This document shows positions 5,505-12,019 of a stretch of 12,232 nucleotides of DNA, one piece after another. Each line of letters starts with the position of its first letter. Position 1 is the first letter of the stretch. A program made the translations under genes and the position numbers. The stretch comes from an uncultured Eubacteriales bacterium (lineage in GTDB: Bacteria > Bacillota > Clostridia > Oscillospirales > Acutalibacteraceae), in assembly GCA_948762645.1 (NCBI GenBank), contig CAQBRY010000052.1:1-12232 (forward strand). Direction: 5' to 3'. Below the pieces are notes generated by a model, which saw only the letters and a list, made by a program, of their open reading frames with translations, did no database searches and was not told where the DNA came from.

Positions 5505-5722
5505 TTATTCCTTCACCTTTACATACAAACCACAATGACATTCGCCATATTCTTGTTCAATAAATTCTTTACATACACAAACATAATCTTCATTATTTAA
5601 TGATGAATAGTTTATTGGTAAATACAAGGACAAAATGGTTTTCCATATTTTTCTGTATTATTTTTTAATTTGTTTCTAATTTCTTTTACAAGTTCTTTAT
5701 TTTCTGATACTGTTATTTTCAT
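5505..5722 (-). pseudogene. Ferredoxin:thioredoxin-reductase-like protein (FTR beta type), broken by one-base frameshift
   Basis: Starting at ATG 5722, two bases after the nrdG stop, the frame reads MKITVSENKELVKEIRNKLK and reaches CPC (residues 31-33), then ends at TAA 5614-5612. Shifting frame by one base around 5620-5622 (a TTT run) restores a continuous protein to TAA 5507-5505, with CVC, KEF and CHCGLY. The CPC...CxC...CHC pattern is that of the FTR catalytic subunit, in which four cysteines bind a [4Fe-4S] cluster and two form the active disulfide. One missing T would give a product of about 72 residues. FTR-like proteins reduce thioredoxin-like partners with electrons from ferredoxin. 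Adjacency to nrdG, nrdD and an NrdH-like gene points to reduction of the ribonucleotide reductase. The break may be a true mutation, a sequencing error or, less likely, programmed. Confidence 0.72.
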
Positions 5723-5724
5723 AA

Positions 5725-6198
5725 TTAAGATATTCTTTCTGCATATTGATTATTTGAAGCTAAATATATTCCTAATATTTCATCATAATGTTTTTCATGT
5801 CCAGGAATATATCTTCCATATTTAATAATAATATTTGAAAATTGTTTTAAACAATTTATATATTTTTCTTTTTCTTCTTTATAATATCCGGTATAAATTA
5901 TAATATCATCCTCAGTTTTTTGTCTAAAATAAAAAATTAGTTTATATAAATCTTCCCATGTATCAAATGGTTCAAGTCCTCCGCAAACTATTGCAGATGT
6001 TATAGGATTATTTATATATCTATTTACAATTTTGTTTATATCAATATTCTTTATTGGAGATGTGGCGAGTGCGCCATTTTGACACACTCTTTTACCACAT
6101 TCTTTTTCACATTTCCATGTACATGAAGGAAATCCAATAAACATAGCAGGTTTTTTATAATTTACAAAATCTTCATCTTGTAATCCTTTTAATTTCAA
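5725..6198 (-). CDS. nrdG: Anaerobic ribonucleotide reductase activase (radical SAM)
   Basis: This 157-residue protein is a short radical SAM activase that puts the glycyl radical on NrdD. The iron-sulfur region is C26-TWK-C30-EKE-C34-GKRV-C39-QN, and GGLEP (73-77) is the SAM-binding GGE-type motif; IIIYTGY (99-105) matches the conserved later strand. The cysteine spacing differs from the classic CxxxCxxC of E. coli NrdG but fits the variant I know from Clostridia and Thermotoga-like reductases. The start is TTG 6198, directly after the nrdD stop, with GGGAG in the end of nrdD serving as ribosome binding site; the first internal ATG (codon 19) would cut into the conserved beginning. Gene order nrdD-nrdG and zero spacing indicate coupled expression. 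Confidence 0.9.
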   Translation of the reverse strand: MKLKGLQDEDFVNYKKPAMFIGFPSCTWKCEKECGKRVCQNGALATSPIKNIDINKIVNRYINNPITSAIVCGGLEPFDTWEDLYKLIFYFRQKTEDDIIIYTGYYKEEKEKYINCLKQFSNIIIKYGRYIPGHEKHYDEILGIYLASNNQYAERIS

Positions 6199-8124
6199 TT
6201 ATCCGATCTCCCTCATTCTATCTAATTCAAACCAATCTCTTTTAGTAAATTCCGCTTTTCTTTCTTTAGAATAAGTAGTTTCTGGTGTTAAAAACCCTAC
6301 AATTCTTTGCCATGTAGTTATCATAGGTTCTCCACAATAAGGACAAGTATTACCATAAAAACCATGATTATTTTTACATGTACTAATTTTTAAACAAAAA
6401 GCAAAATATACCACCCCTTGATCAGCAATATAATTTAAAAGTTTCCATGCAGTATCAAAGTTTTCTAATGGAGCATCTAGGTTAATATGAGCAATACCTC
6501 CACCGGAACAAGCTTTATCTAAAATTGCACTTAATTTAATTTTTTCTTGTAAAGTAGTTTTAATTCCAAGCGGAATCCACTGATTACCATAAAGTGGAAG
6601 TTCATATTTTTCATTTGGAAAGAAAAATTTATCTTTTTCCATTAAAATTGCCGCCGCTCTTTCCGCAGGTACTTCTTCAATATTAACTTGATAATCTTTA
6701 TCTTTTGTAAATTCATTTTTTACATCTGTAATAGTTTTTAAAATATCTTTTGCAAATTCAATTCCTTCATCAGAATAAAATGTATTTCCAAAATCATCTT
6801 TATATGTATATCCAAATTTTTGCAAAGTTTCATAAACACCAATTATTCCAATTGTATTATATTGAGAATCAATTGACATTACATTTTTAGAATAATTAGG
6901 TAAAAGTCCTTTTTCAATATTTCTGGTAATAATTCCACGAATACAATCTAATGCTTGTAAATTAAGAGTTGTTAAATATTTTAAAGATTCAAGATAATCA
7001 TGTTTTGTTTCGGTTTCATATGATATCCTTGCTAGATTAATAGTATTTACTTTAATACTTCCTACTTCAAGAGCAGTCCCACCAATACTATTGAAATATC
7101 CTAAATTCTTTACATCACTAATAAGTCTACAACAATTACTTAAACTAGTAATATCATCACTAATAAAGAAATTGCTATCTGCCCATTTCATGTTATGTTT
7201 ACAGCACCATTTTGCAAAATCTTCATCAGTGAATTTTCCGTTTTTACGCAACAATGAGAATGTTAATACAGGAAAAGTCATCATATTTTTACTTCTGATT
7301 TTGCTAACAATTTCCATAAATCTTTTTTGATATTCAATTAATTCGTCAATGTAATCTATAATGAAACTTCCATCTGGATATTCTTTCTCTCCAAATAAAG
7401 CTACTAGATATTCTCGATCAAAAATAGAAAAATTAGTGAATGCTGACTGATTTACTCTTAAATATGGTTGATTTAATTTATAAATAATTCTTTGAAACTC
7501 TTGATCTCTATATCTTTCTGGTGTATCTGTATAATATTTATTTTCAACATCTTTTTTCCAAAAATAATATGAGTAAATTAGAAAACTTGGCAAGCCCGCA
7601 GCACCTGACGTCCTGTTAGATGTCCAACTTACAAATTCTCCAACAAAATCTGTATATGTAACTAAATGTTTTGGTGGTTGTGCATTAAAATTATCAATAA
7701 AATATAATCCTTCATTAACTAATCTTTCAATATCATATGCAAAGCAATATGGGATGTAAGTACTTGAAAAAGAATCATGTAAATAAAAATGTCCATCCCA
7801 TTCTTTTCTTAACCATTCATTTGCAGGTTTAAATCCATATTTTTTATTTAATTCATAAAAAATTTTATTAAAAGCAAGTAGTTTAGAATGTGGTTTATTC
7901 ATTTCTGACATCAAAGAACAAATATCTTTTACTCCCACATTTGCATTCCCATCAACACTTGCATCTGCCACAGTCTTTTTATCAATAAAATTATCAATAA
8001 AATCTGTATAACTTAATTGTTCATCTGAAAATCCATTGAGTTTCGCTATTTCTTCACCATATTCAATAAGCATACGGTTAAATGCAGTAGTAAAATTTTT
8101 ATTAAGTCTAATGTTGATTTCCAA
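6199..8124 (-). CDS. nrdD: Anaerobic (class III) ribonucleoside-triphosphate reductase
   Basis: This 641-residue glycyl-radical enzyme reduces ribonucleotides to deoxyribonucleotides without oxygen. The glycyl site is RIVGFL near the C-terminus (G610). A zinc site is suggested by C583, H587, C594 and C597 (CKNNH...CPYC). Active-site cysteines are expected at C127 (PYCFAYD) and in NCCRL (C331, C332), as in the Thermotoga-like subtype that takes electrons from a redoxin rather than formate. NNxT- and GG-rich conserved blocks such as YFNSIGGTALEVGSIKVNTI (343-362) are intact. There is no N-terminal ATP-cone, so the usual dATP off-switch is missing. The start is TTG 8124; AGGAGG in the end of the NrdH-like gene precedes it by 11 bases. 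Length is normal and I see no damage. Confidence 0.96.
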   Translation of the reverse strand: MEINIRLNKNFTTAFNRMLIEYGEEIAKLNGFSDEQLSYTDFIDNFIDKKTVADASVDGNANVGVKDICSLMSEMNKPHSKLLAFNKIFYELNKKYGFKPANEWLRKEWDGHFYLHDSFSSTYIPYCFAYDIERLVNEGLYFIDNFNAQPPKHLVTYTDFVGEFVSWTSNRTSGAAGLPSFLIYSYYFWKKDVENKYYTDTPERYRDQEFQRIIYKLNQPYLRVNQSAFTNFSIFDREYLVALFGEKEYPDGSFIIDYIDELIEYQKRFMEIVSKIRSKNMMTFPVLTFSLLRKNGKFTDEDFAKWCCKHNMKWADSNFFISDDITSLSNCCRLISDVKNLGYFNSIGGTALEVGSIKVNTINLARISYETETKHDYLESLKYLTTLNLQALDCIRGIITRNIEKGLLPNYSKNVMSIDSQYNTIGIIGVYETLQKFGYTYKDDFGNTFYSDEGIEFAKDILKTITDVKNEFTKDKDYQVNIEEVPAERAAAILMEKDKFFFPNEKYELPLYGNQWIPLGIKTTLQEKIKLSAILDKACSGGGIAHINLDAPLENFDTAWKLLNYIADQGVVYFAFCLKISTCKNNHGFYGNTCPYCGEPMITTWQRIVGFLTPETTYSKERKAEFTKRDWFELDRMREIG

Positions 8125-8127
8125 TAA

Positions 8128-8337
8128 CTATTGTTCCTCCTGTGCATTAATCCAGTCATTAGCGTTTTTGTAATCCATGCTTTTCCCATCTACTTCTAAT
8201 ACTGGGACAGTTAAATAACCTTTTGTTGTTATTATATCAATATCATTTACTTCTTCATATTGAATATTTTTTTGCTTCATTTTTTTTTCTAAAATATTGC
8301 ATCTTGGACAATGAGTAGAATAAAATACTACTTTCAT
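8128..8337 (-). CDS. nrdH: Glutaredoxin/NrdH-like redoxin
   Basis: This 69-residue protein has the thioredoxin fold signature of small glutaredoxins: MKVVFYSTHCPRC with redox pair C10/C13, TVPVLEVDG (43-51) holding the cis-proline, and a C-terminal helix. It probably shuttles electrons to NrdD. It is the first gene of a tight operon with nrdD (three bases between) and nrdG, and its last codons contain the nrdD ribosome binding site. The ATG at 8337 follows AAGGAGG at nine bases. The FTR-like gene downstream would be its natural reductant. The symbol nrdH is given for the role inferred from context; glutaredoxin of general use is the alternative. Confidence 0.88.
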   Translation of the reverse strand: MKVVFYSTHCPRCNILEKKMKQKNIQYEEVNDIDIITTKGYLTVPVLEVDGKSMDYKNANDWINAQEEQ

Positions 8338-8400
8338 TGCTAAAATCCTCCTTATATATTAAAGCTTTTTTACAATTTTTAATAAAATTTTTATTTCTTA

Positions 8401-8433
8401 GGATGAATTATAAAAGATAATTACACCTCCTTT
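8401..8433 (-). promoter_or_regulatory. Leader hairpin with an orphan perfect Shine-Dalgarno sequence upstream of the nrd operon
   Basis: On the minus strand AAAGGAGGTG (8433-8424) is a full match to the 16S anti-SD, yet no ATG, GTG or TTG follows within reach. Bases 8427-8401 can fold as GGTG-(T)-AATTAT, loop CTTTT, ATAATT-CATCC, ten pairs with one bulge and one G-U, hiding part of the SD. It lies about 65 bases upstream of the redoxin gene. It may be a leader control element or a relic of a lost start. Confidence 0.35.
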
Positions 8434-8456
8434 CTATATTTATTTTAAAATATAAT

Positions 8457-8894
8457 TTATCGAGGATAATATTCTTTAATCTCTTCTTTAAGTTTTTTGA
8501 TTTTTTCTAAATGTTTAATTTCTAATGTATACATATCTGAAGCAGCTTGTTTAAAAATAGTAGCTAATCGTTCATATTTTTTAACCATATCAATTTCATA
8601 TTTTAATTCTGCTTTGTTTCCTGCAATCTTTTTTCCGATTTTTTCATCAAATTTATCAAATTCATCACATCTTGCAACACCTTTATATTTATAATATTCA
8701 AGAATATCTAATTTTGGGTAATCTGTCATTAGTAAATCAATAAATTGAAAAGTAATATCTTTACAATTATTATTGTCTTTACTACACTCATTATAAATAC
8801 TCCCATAACCAATATCTTCATTAGTATTTACATGAGAAATTACAACTTTATTTTCAGGATTCACAATATAGTCTTTTTTCATAATTTTCTTCAT
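8457..8894 (-). CDS. Phage-type protein of unknown function with C-terminal coiled coil
   Basis: I cannot name a function for this 145-residue protein. Residues 71-97 (KGVARCDEFDKFDEKIGKKI and on) resemble a segment found in many uncharacterised phage and prophage proteins, in which a G-A-x-C-x-x-x-D-x-F-x-x-x-I-G pattern is followed by a helix. Residues about 99-142 are strongly helical, charged and likely a coiled coil. No signal peptide or membrane segment is present. The ATG at 8894 follows AAAGAGGAT. It sits between the deoxyribosyltransferase-like gene and the nrd operon, on the same strand. Confidence 0.7.
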   Translation of the reverse strand: MKKIMKKDYIVNPENKVVISHVNTNEDIGYGSIYNECSKDNNNCKDITFQFIDLLMTDYPKLDILEYYKYKGVARCDEFDKFDEKIGKKIAGNKAELKYEIDMVKKYERLATIFKQAASDMYTLEIKHLEKIKKLKEEIKEYYPR

Positions 8895-8952
8895 AAATTT
8901 TTATCCTCTTTCTTTTTTTATTTATTATATATTTTTTTGATTTTGTTTATTT

Positions 8953-9360
8953 TTAATCTTCATATACATAGTGTTTTAATATATATAAAATTAATTCTTC
9001 TTTATTATTAAATATACGATTACAAAATGATTTTAACCAAGGATGTAATATGTTTTGCTCATTACTTTCACATAATCCCAGTATTGGTATTTTATATTCA
9101 AATGCAATTGCCATTTCACAAGCACTTCCAATACTATTAGGATCATTAAAATTTACAATTATTAAATCTGCATTGCGAACGCGATATAAATCATATTCCA
9201 TTGCTTCTCTTTCAGATTTACTATCATCATCTAAAAAGCTGAAATGGTCGTTTGGATTACAACATTTTGCTTTGCCATTACTTTTTTCTTCAATTTCATT
9301 TTTTATGTAAATTCTCCAATTATTAGCTTCTTCAAATCGTTGTTTTCCAAACAATCCCAT
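8953..9360 (-). CDS. Nucleoside 2-deoxyribosyltransferase-like protein
   Basis: The 135 residues from the first ATG contain the nucleoside 2-deoxyribosyltransferase-type core: ADLIIVNFNDPNSIGSACEM (64-83) with D65 in the conserved strand, G78, and E82 as the likely nucleophile, followed by AIAFEYKIPILGL and LHPWLKSFCNRIF. Enzymes of this fold move deoxyribose between bases or hydrolyse nucleotides' glycosidic bonds; which substrate is used here cannot be told. The expected first strand and nucleotide loop (FYLCGGMG) is encoded only if translation starts upstream of ATG 9360: the frame is open to 9399, with ATA at 9393 or ATT at 9390 after GGAG in the end of thyX. So the true protein is probably 10-11 residues longer. 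It follows thyX closely and fits a nucleotide-metabolism operon. Confidence 0.72.
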   Translation of the reverse strand: MGLFGKQRFEEANNWRIYIKNEIEEKSNGKAKCCNPNDHFSFLDDDSKSEREAMEYDLYRVRNADLIIVNFNDPNSIGSACEMAIAFEYKIPILGLCESNEQNILHPWLKSFCNRIFNNKEELILYILKHYVYED

Positions 9361-9395
9361 TCCACCACATAAATAAAATTGTTTTGTAATTATAG

Positions 9396-10703
9396 TTATT
9401 CATCTCCTTTTTTATTGTTTGTTACTTTCGTCTTTATTTGACTCGCAAAGAGAAATTCCAAAAACTCCCAATACTGTTTTTTTTCTATAAGTGACAAAAA
9501 ATCATCTACCGTTTTTCTTAAATCTTCTATGGTTCCATTATTTTCAATTATAATATCATAATTATAATTAAAAACATTTTTATCTGCAGTATTAGATGTA
9601 ATATGTTTAATAGAATTTCTTGTAATTAAGATTGTTTTTGCATTAAACTCTTTTACTGCTCTATCAATTTCTTCCGGCTCTCTAATATGTAAAAATAAAA
9701 TTTTTAAATTTTTATCTTGATAGAATTTGTCAATCTGTTCTTTCATACTCTGAAATGGCATATCACAATATTTACTAGACAACAATTTTAAATCTGATAA
9801 AAATTTTCTATCTTTCTCAGTTTTCCCTCCTTTCCAACCAATTAATTTAGCAATTTCTTTTATTTTGTCTACAGAAGAAAAATTCATTACAGTAGGAATA
9901 CAATCTGATATTTCATTTAATCTCATATAAACTAACTGTACAAAAGTATCTTTTCCAACACCGCCACTTCCATTAATTATAAATATTTGCTTGTCCATGA
10001 TTAAATTATCCTTCTTCTCTTCTTCTAATTCATCTATTTTAATATCATCAAAAATAACTGGTAATTTATCCTTTAATTCTTTTAATAATGGGATTGTAAC
10101 TTCTCTCATTTGTGGATGTGCTGTCTTTGCGGTTCTTAATTTAAAGAAATTACGCCATTCTCTAAAATTTGCTGTAATTGTAATTTCAGTCTTAGTACTA
10201 TTTGGTAAAACACTTCTAGCAATTTGAGGCGTTGCTCCAAGTTTTAACATATTAAAATAATGCTTTTCTGAATCGTCCATAGCAGTTAACCATTCTCTCA
10301 TAATAAGACCAATTTCTCCTGCGGACATATTTTTTCCTTTATTATCTAATTCAATTCCATGTCTTAAATCTATAAAATTACATTCTCCACCAAATTTATC
10401 TTTTAAGTAATTACAATAACGAGTACTTTCTTGTGCAAATGACGCTATTCTATGTCGTACAAGTTCATGTGATACCCCTCTATCAACAGTAAATTTAATA
10501 GATAGAGAAGAGTGCTCAATCATGGCCTCGTGCCCTTTATCAATAATCATTTTTACAAATTTCTTTGCTGATTCTCCATTATCTGTAATTTTATCTTCGG
10601 ATTTGTAACATACACGACCAATTTTTTCAATATGTTGTAATTCTGCAATACCATTTTCTGAAATTTTTGTTAAAATTTCATAACTTGGATTAATAATTTT
10701 CAT
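9396..10703 (-). CDS. thyX: Flavin-dependent thymidylate synthase fused to a P-loop (dNMP) kinase-like domain
   Basis: This 435-residue protein has two parts. Residues 1 to about 222 are ThyX, which makes dTMP from dUMP using FAD, NADPH and methylene-tetrahydrofolate. The signature RHRIASFAQES (83-93, S93) is intact with R95, H64 and NFREWRNFFKLRTAKTAHPQ (179-198). Residues about 236-408 are a P-loop kinase-like domain with Walker A GSGGVGKDT (245-253), a KTEKDRKFLSDLK segment (294-306) and HIREPEEI (339-346), resembling nucleoside-monophosphate kinases. ThyX is normally a single-domain protein of 220-250 residues, so the fusion is unusual. M236 (ATG 9998) follows AAGGA at ten bases and may also start a free kinase. 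The ATG at 10703 follows AAAGGAGA. The kinase substrate is inferred; dTMP would be logical. Confidence 0.9.
   Translation of the reverse strand: MKIINPSYEILTKISENGIAELQHIEKIGRVCYKSEDKITDNGESAKKFVKMIIDKGHEAMIEHSSLSIKFTVDRGVSHELVRHRIASFAQESTRYCNYLKDKFGGECNFIDLRHGIELDNKGKNMSAGEIGLIMREWLTAMDDSEKHYFNMLKLGATPQIARSVLPNSTKTEITITANFREWRNFFKLRTAKTAHPQMREVTIPLLKELKDKLPVIFDDIKIDELEEEKKDNLIMDKQIFIINGSGGVGKDTFVQLVYMRLNEISDCIPTVMNFSSVDKIKEIAKLIGWKGGKTEKDRKFLSDLKLLSSKYCDMPFQSMKEQIDKFYQDKNLKILFLHIREPEEIDRAVKEFNAKTILITRNSIKHITSNTADKNVFNYNYDIIIENNGTIEDLRKTVDDFLSLIEKKQYWEFLEFLFASQIKTKVTNNKKGDE
9996..10010 (-). promoter_or_regulatory. Possible internal ribosome binding site and start for the kinase domain
   Basis: Inside the thyX fusion, minus-strand AAGGA lies ten bases before ATG 9998-9996, which encodes M236, exactly at the beginning of the kinase-like domain (MDKQIFIING). 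Initiation here would give a 200-residue free kinase besides the fusion. Confidence 0.4.
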
Positions 10704-10834
10704 AAATATTCTCCTTTTATAATTTTAATCTTTATAAATTTATTTTATGTTTTTTATAACATTCTGAATAAATTTTCTCTAATTTTTATTCTTTTTTATT
10801 TATTAAAGTTTTAGTTCTTTTAATATTTTCCTTT

Positions 10835-11062
10835 TTATATTTTATTTCTTAATATTCCTTTGTTCCTTATTTTACGATTAGCTTTTTCTGCTATCTCACA
10901 TTCAACATCTTCTATATACACAGGAGCGCCGCATTGTCGGCAAAATGGAACATTAACCAGCATCTCAAAATGATATCCTTCTCCTTCATATTCCCTAATC
11001 ATCTCTCTAAATTCATAATCATCTTTTGAACCACATTCGATACATAGTACTCTTTTTTCCAT
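10835..11062 (-). CDS. Stand-alone YgiT-type zinc-finger protein (MqsA N-domain-like)
   Basis: This 75-residue protein has two CxxC pairs (C7/C10 in LCIECGS and C41/C44 in FCRQCGAP) separated by a strand-rich stretch, the layout of the zinc domain at the N-terminus of MqsA/YgiT-type antitoxins. The usual HTH or Panacea (DUF4065) domain that follows in antitoxins is absent, and no toxin gene is visible next to it. It ends in a basic helix. The ATG at 11062 follows AAAGGAT. It could be a zinc-binding regulator or an antitoxin-like decoy; no function can be assigned. A 130-base AT-rich gap separates it from thyX; I see no clear promoter there. Confidence 0.7.
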   Translation of the reverse strand: MEKRVLCIECGSKDDYEFREMIREYEGEGYHFEMLVNVPFCRQCGAPVYIEDVECEIAEKANRKIRNKGILRNKI

Positions 11063-11085
11063 TTTGTTATCCTTTCATTTTAATT

Positions 11086-11310
11086 TTAAGGACATATATT
11101 TATTACTTTTTTACTTATACATAAAAATTCCTTTTGTATATTTTCTCCCATTTTATTAATATCAAGTAATTGTAATGTTTTTATCATGCCTAACATAAAA
11201 GATCTTATATCATTAGCATTAACCCAATCTTTATTTTCAACATAATTATTATATTCTTTGATATTATTATTGATTTCATTAAATATATCATTAATATTAT
11301 TTATTCCCAT
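11086..11310 (-). CDS. Small unknown protein
   Basis: I do not recognise this 74-residue protein. It is Asn- and Ile-rich, mostly helical in pattern (heptad-like hydrophobics in residues 3-70), and has no signal peptide, membrane segment or metal-binding motif. The coding call rests on a strong ribosome binding site (AAAGGAGA, eight bases before ATG 11310) and on its place in a run of closely spaced minus-strand genes. Small genes like this at the beginning of a phage operon often act on the host, but nothing in the sequence shows that here. Confidence 0.6.
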   Translation of the reverse strand: MGINNINDIFNEINNNIKEYNNYVENKDWVNANDIRSFMLGMIKTLQLLDINKMGENIQKEFLCISKKVINICP

Positions 11311-11340
11311 TAATTTATTCTCCTTTTATCTTGATTATAA

Positions 11341-11628
11341 TTAATATTTATCATACTCATCTTCATTATAAGCTTCTTTAAAATCGCCTCTTTTTAAACA
11401 TTCTGATACTTCATATATTAGACGTTCAACACATCCAAAAGGTATACTCATTGATGATTTTTCTTCCCAATTTTTATTTTCTTTGTTATATTCTATATAT
11501 TTTATTAATATACCAGTATCATCTTGTTCAACGACATATTTCCATGAATTATATAAATTTTTATATGTGTCTGAAAATTCTTTTATAGTATTCGAAACCC
11601 CTTCTAATATTTTTTTATTCTTTTTCAT
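11341..11628 (-). CDS. Small unknown acidic protein
   Basis: I do not recognise this 95-residue protein. It has a basic start (MKKNKKI), a likely helix at 8-30 (SNTIKEFSDTYKNLYNSW), a strand-rich middle (YVVEQDDTGILIKYIEY) and an acidic C-terminal tail. The ATG at 11628 comes directly after the stop of the preceding gene (TAA then ATG), so translation is probably coupled; the own ribosome binding site (GGATGG) is weak. It has no membrane segment. Confidence 0.6.
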   Translation of the reverse strand: MKKNKKILEGVSNTIKEFSDTYKNLYNSWKYVVEQDDTGILIKYIEYNKENKNWEEKSSMSIPFGCVERLIYEVSECLKRGDFKEAYNEDEYDKY

Positions 11629-12003
11629 TTATTTATTTCCATCCGTATTTGTATTTATTAATTTATTTAAAGATATCCATAATATATTTTTTGCATAATT
11701 ATCATAATATATTATTATAGGATACTCGTCTTCATCTGGTTTATCTTCTATTTCATATGTATCATTGATAGGATCAATTTCTTCTAAATCAATATTATCA
11801 TTCGTTCTTTGAATATCAAATATATTTTCCCATTCAAAAGAATTATTTATCCAACGTTCCTCTTCATTAAAAATATTATGGAATTCATTAGTTAATCCTT
11901 TAAATAAAAATAAATCTTTTGAAAATTGTAAAAATTCATTATAGTTTTTTATAAAATACCAAATAGTATTTGAAAATTTTTTATCACGAATTATTTTTCC
12001 CAT
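11629..12003 (-). CDS. Unknown acidic protein
   Basis: This 124-residue protein is not recognised. It is aromatic-rich in its first half (IWYFIKNYNEFLQFSKDLFLF, about 14-34) and strongly acidic in residues 70-95 (DLEEIDPINDTYEIEDKPDE), with a hydrophobic strand near the end (KNILWISLNKLI). The acidic stretch would suit a DNA-mimic or protein-interaction surface, but that is speculation. The ribosome binding site upstream of ATG 12003 (AAAAAGAT) is weak. Its stop abuts the next gene's ATG, so the two form a coupled pair. Confidence 0.6.
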   Translation of the reverse strand: MGKIIRDKKFSNTIWYFIKNYNEFLQFSKDLFLFKGLTNEFHNIFNEEERWINNSFEWENIFDIQRTNDNIDLEEIDPINDTYEIEDKPDEDEYPIIIYYDNYAKNILWISLNKLINTNTDGNK

Positions 12004-12019
12004 TTCATATCTTTTTATT

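Noticed and set aside
5347..5541. Reading frame from ATG 5541 (beginning MSLWFVC) as a 64-residue protein
   Set aside because: The first 13 codons overlap the end of the FTR-like frame, which gives a far better match (CHCGLYVKVKE then stop), and a good ribosome binding site points to ATG 5502 instead.
5612..5640. Programmed frameshift in the FTR-like gene
   Set aside because: I found no in-phase slippery heptamer and no clear downstream stem; a lost base in a T run is simpler.
8745..9011. Plus-strand open frames, rich in Phe, Ile and Tyr, across the AT-rich element (also at 3034-3216, 7091-7330, 8497-8694, 9050-9310, 9991-10227 and 11483-11698)
   Set aside because: Each lies wholly or largely antisense to a better supported minus-strand gene, has no recognisable domain, and its hydrophobic look comes from reading Lys/Asn/Glu-rich genes backwards.
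10704..10834. Possible promoter, terminator or RNA gene in the AT-rich gap before thyX
   Set aside because: Only a weak 5-bp inverted repeat and scattered TATAAA-like strings are visible, none with a matching -35 box or T-run.
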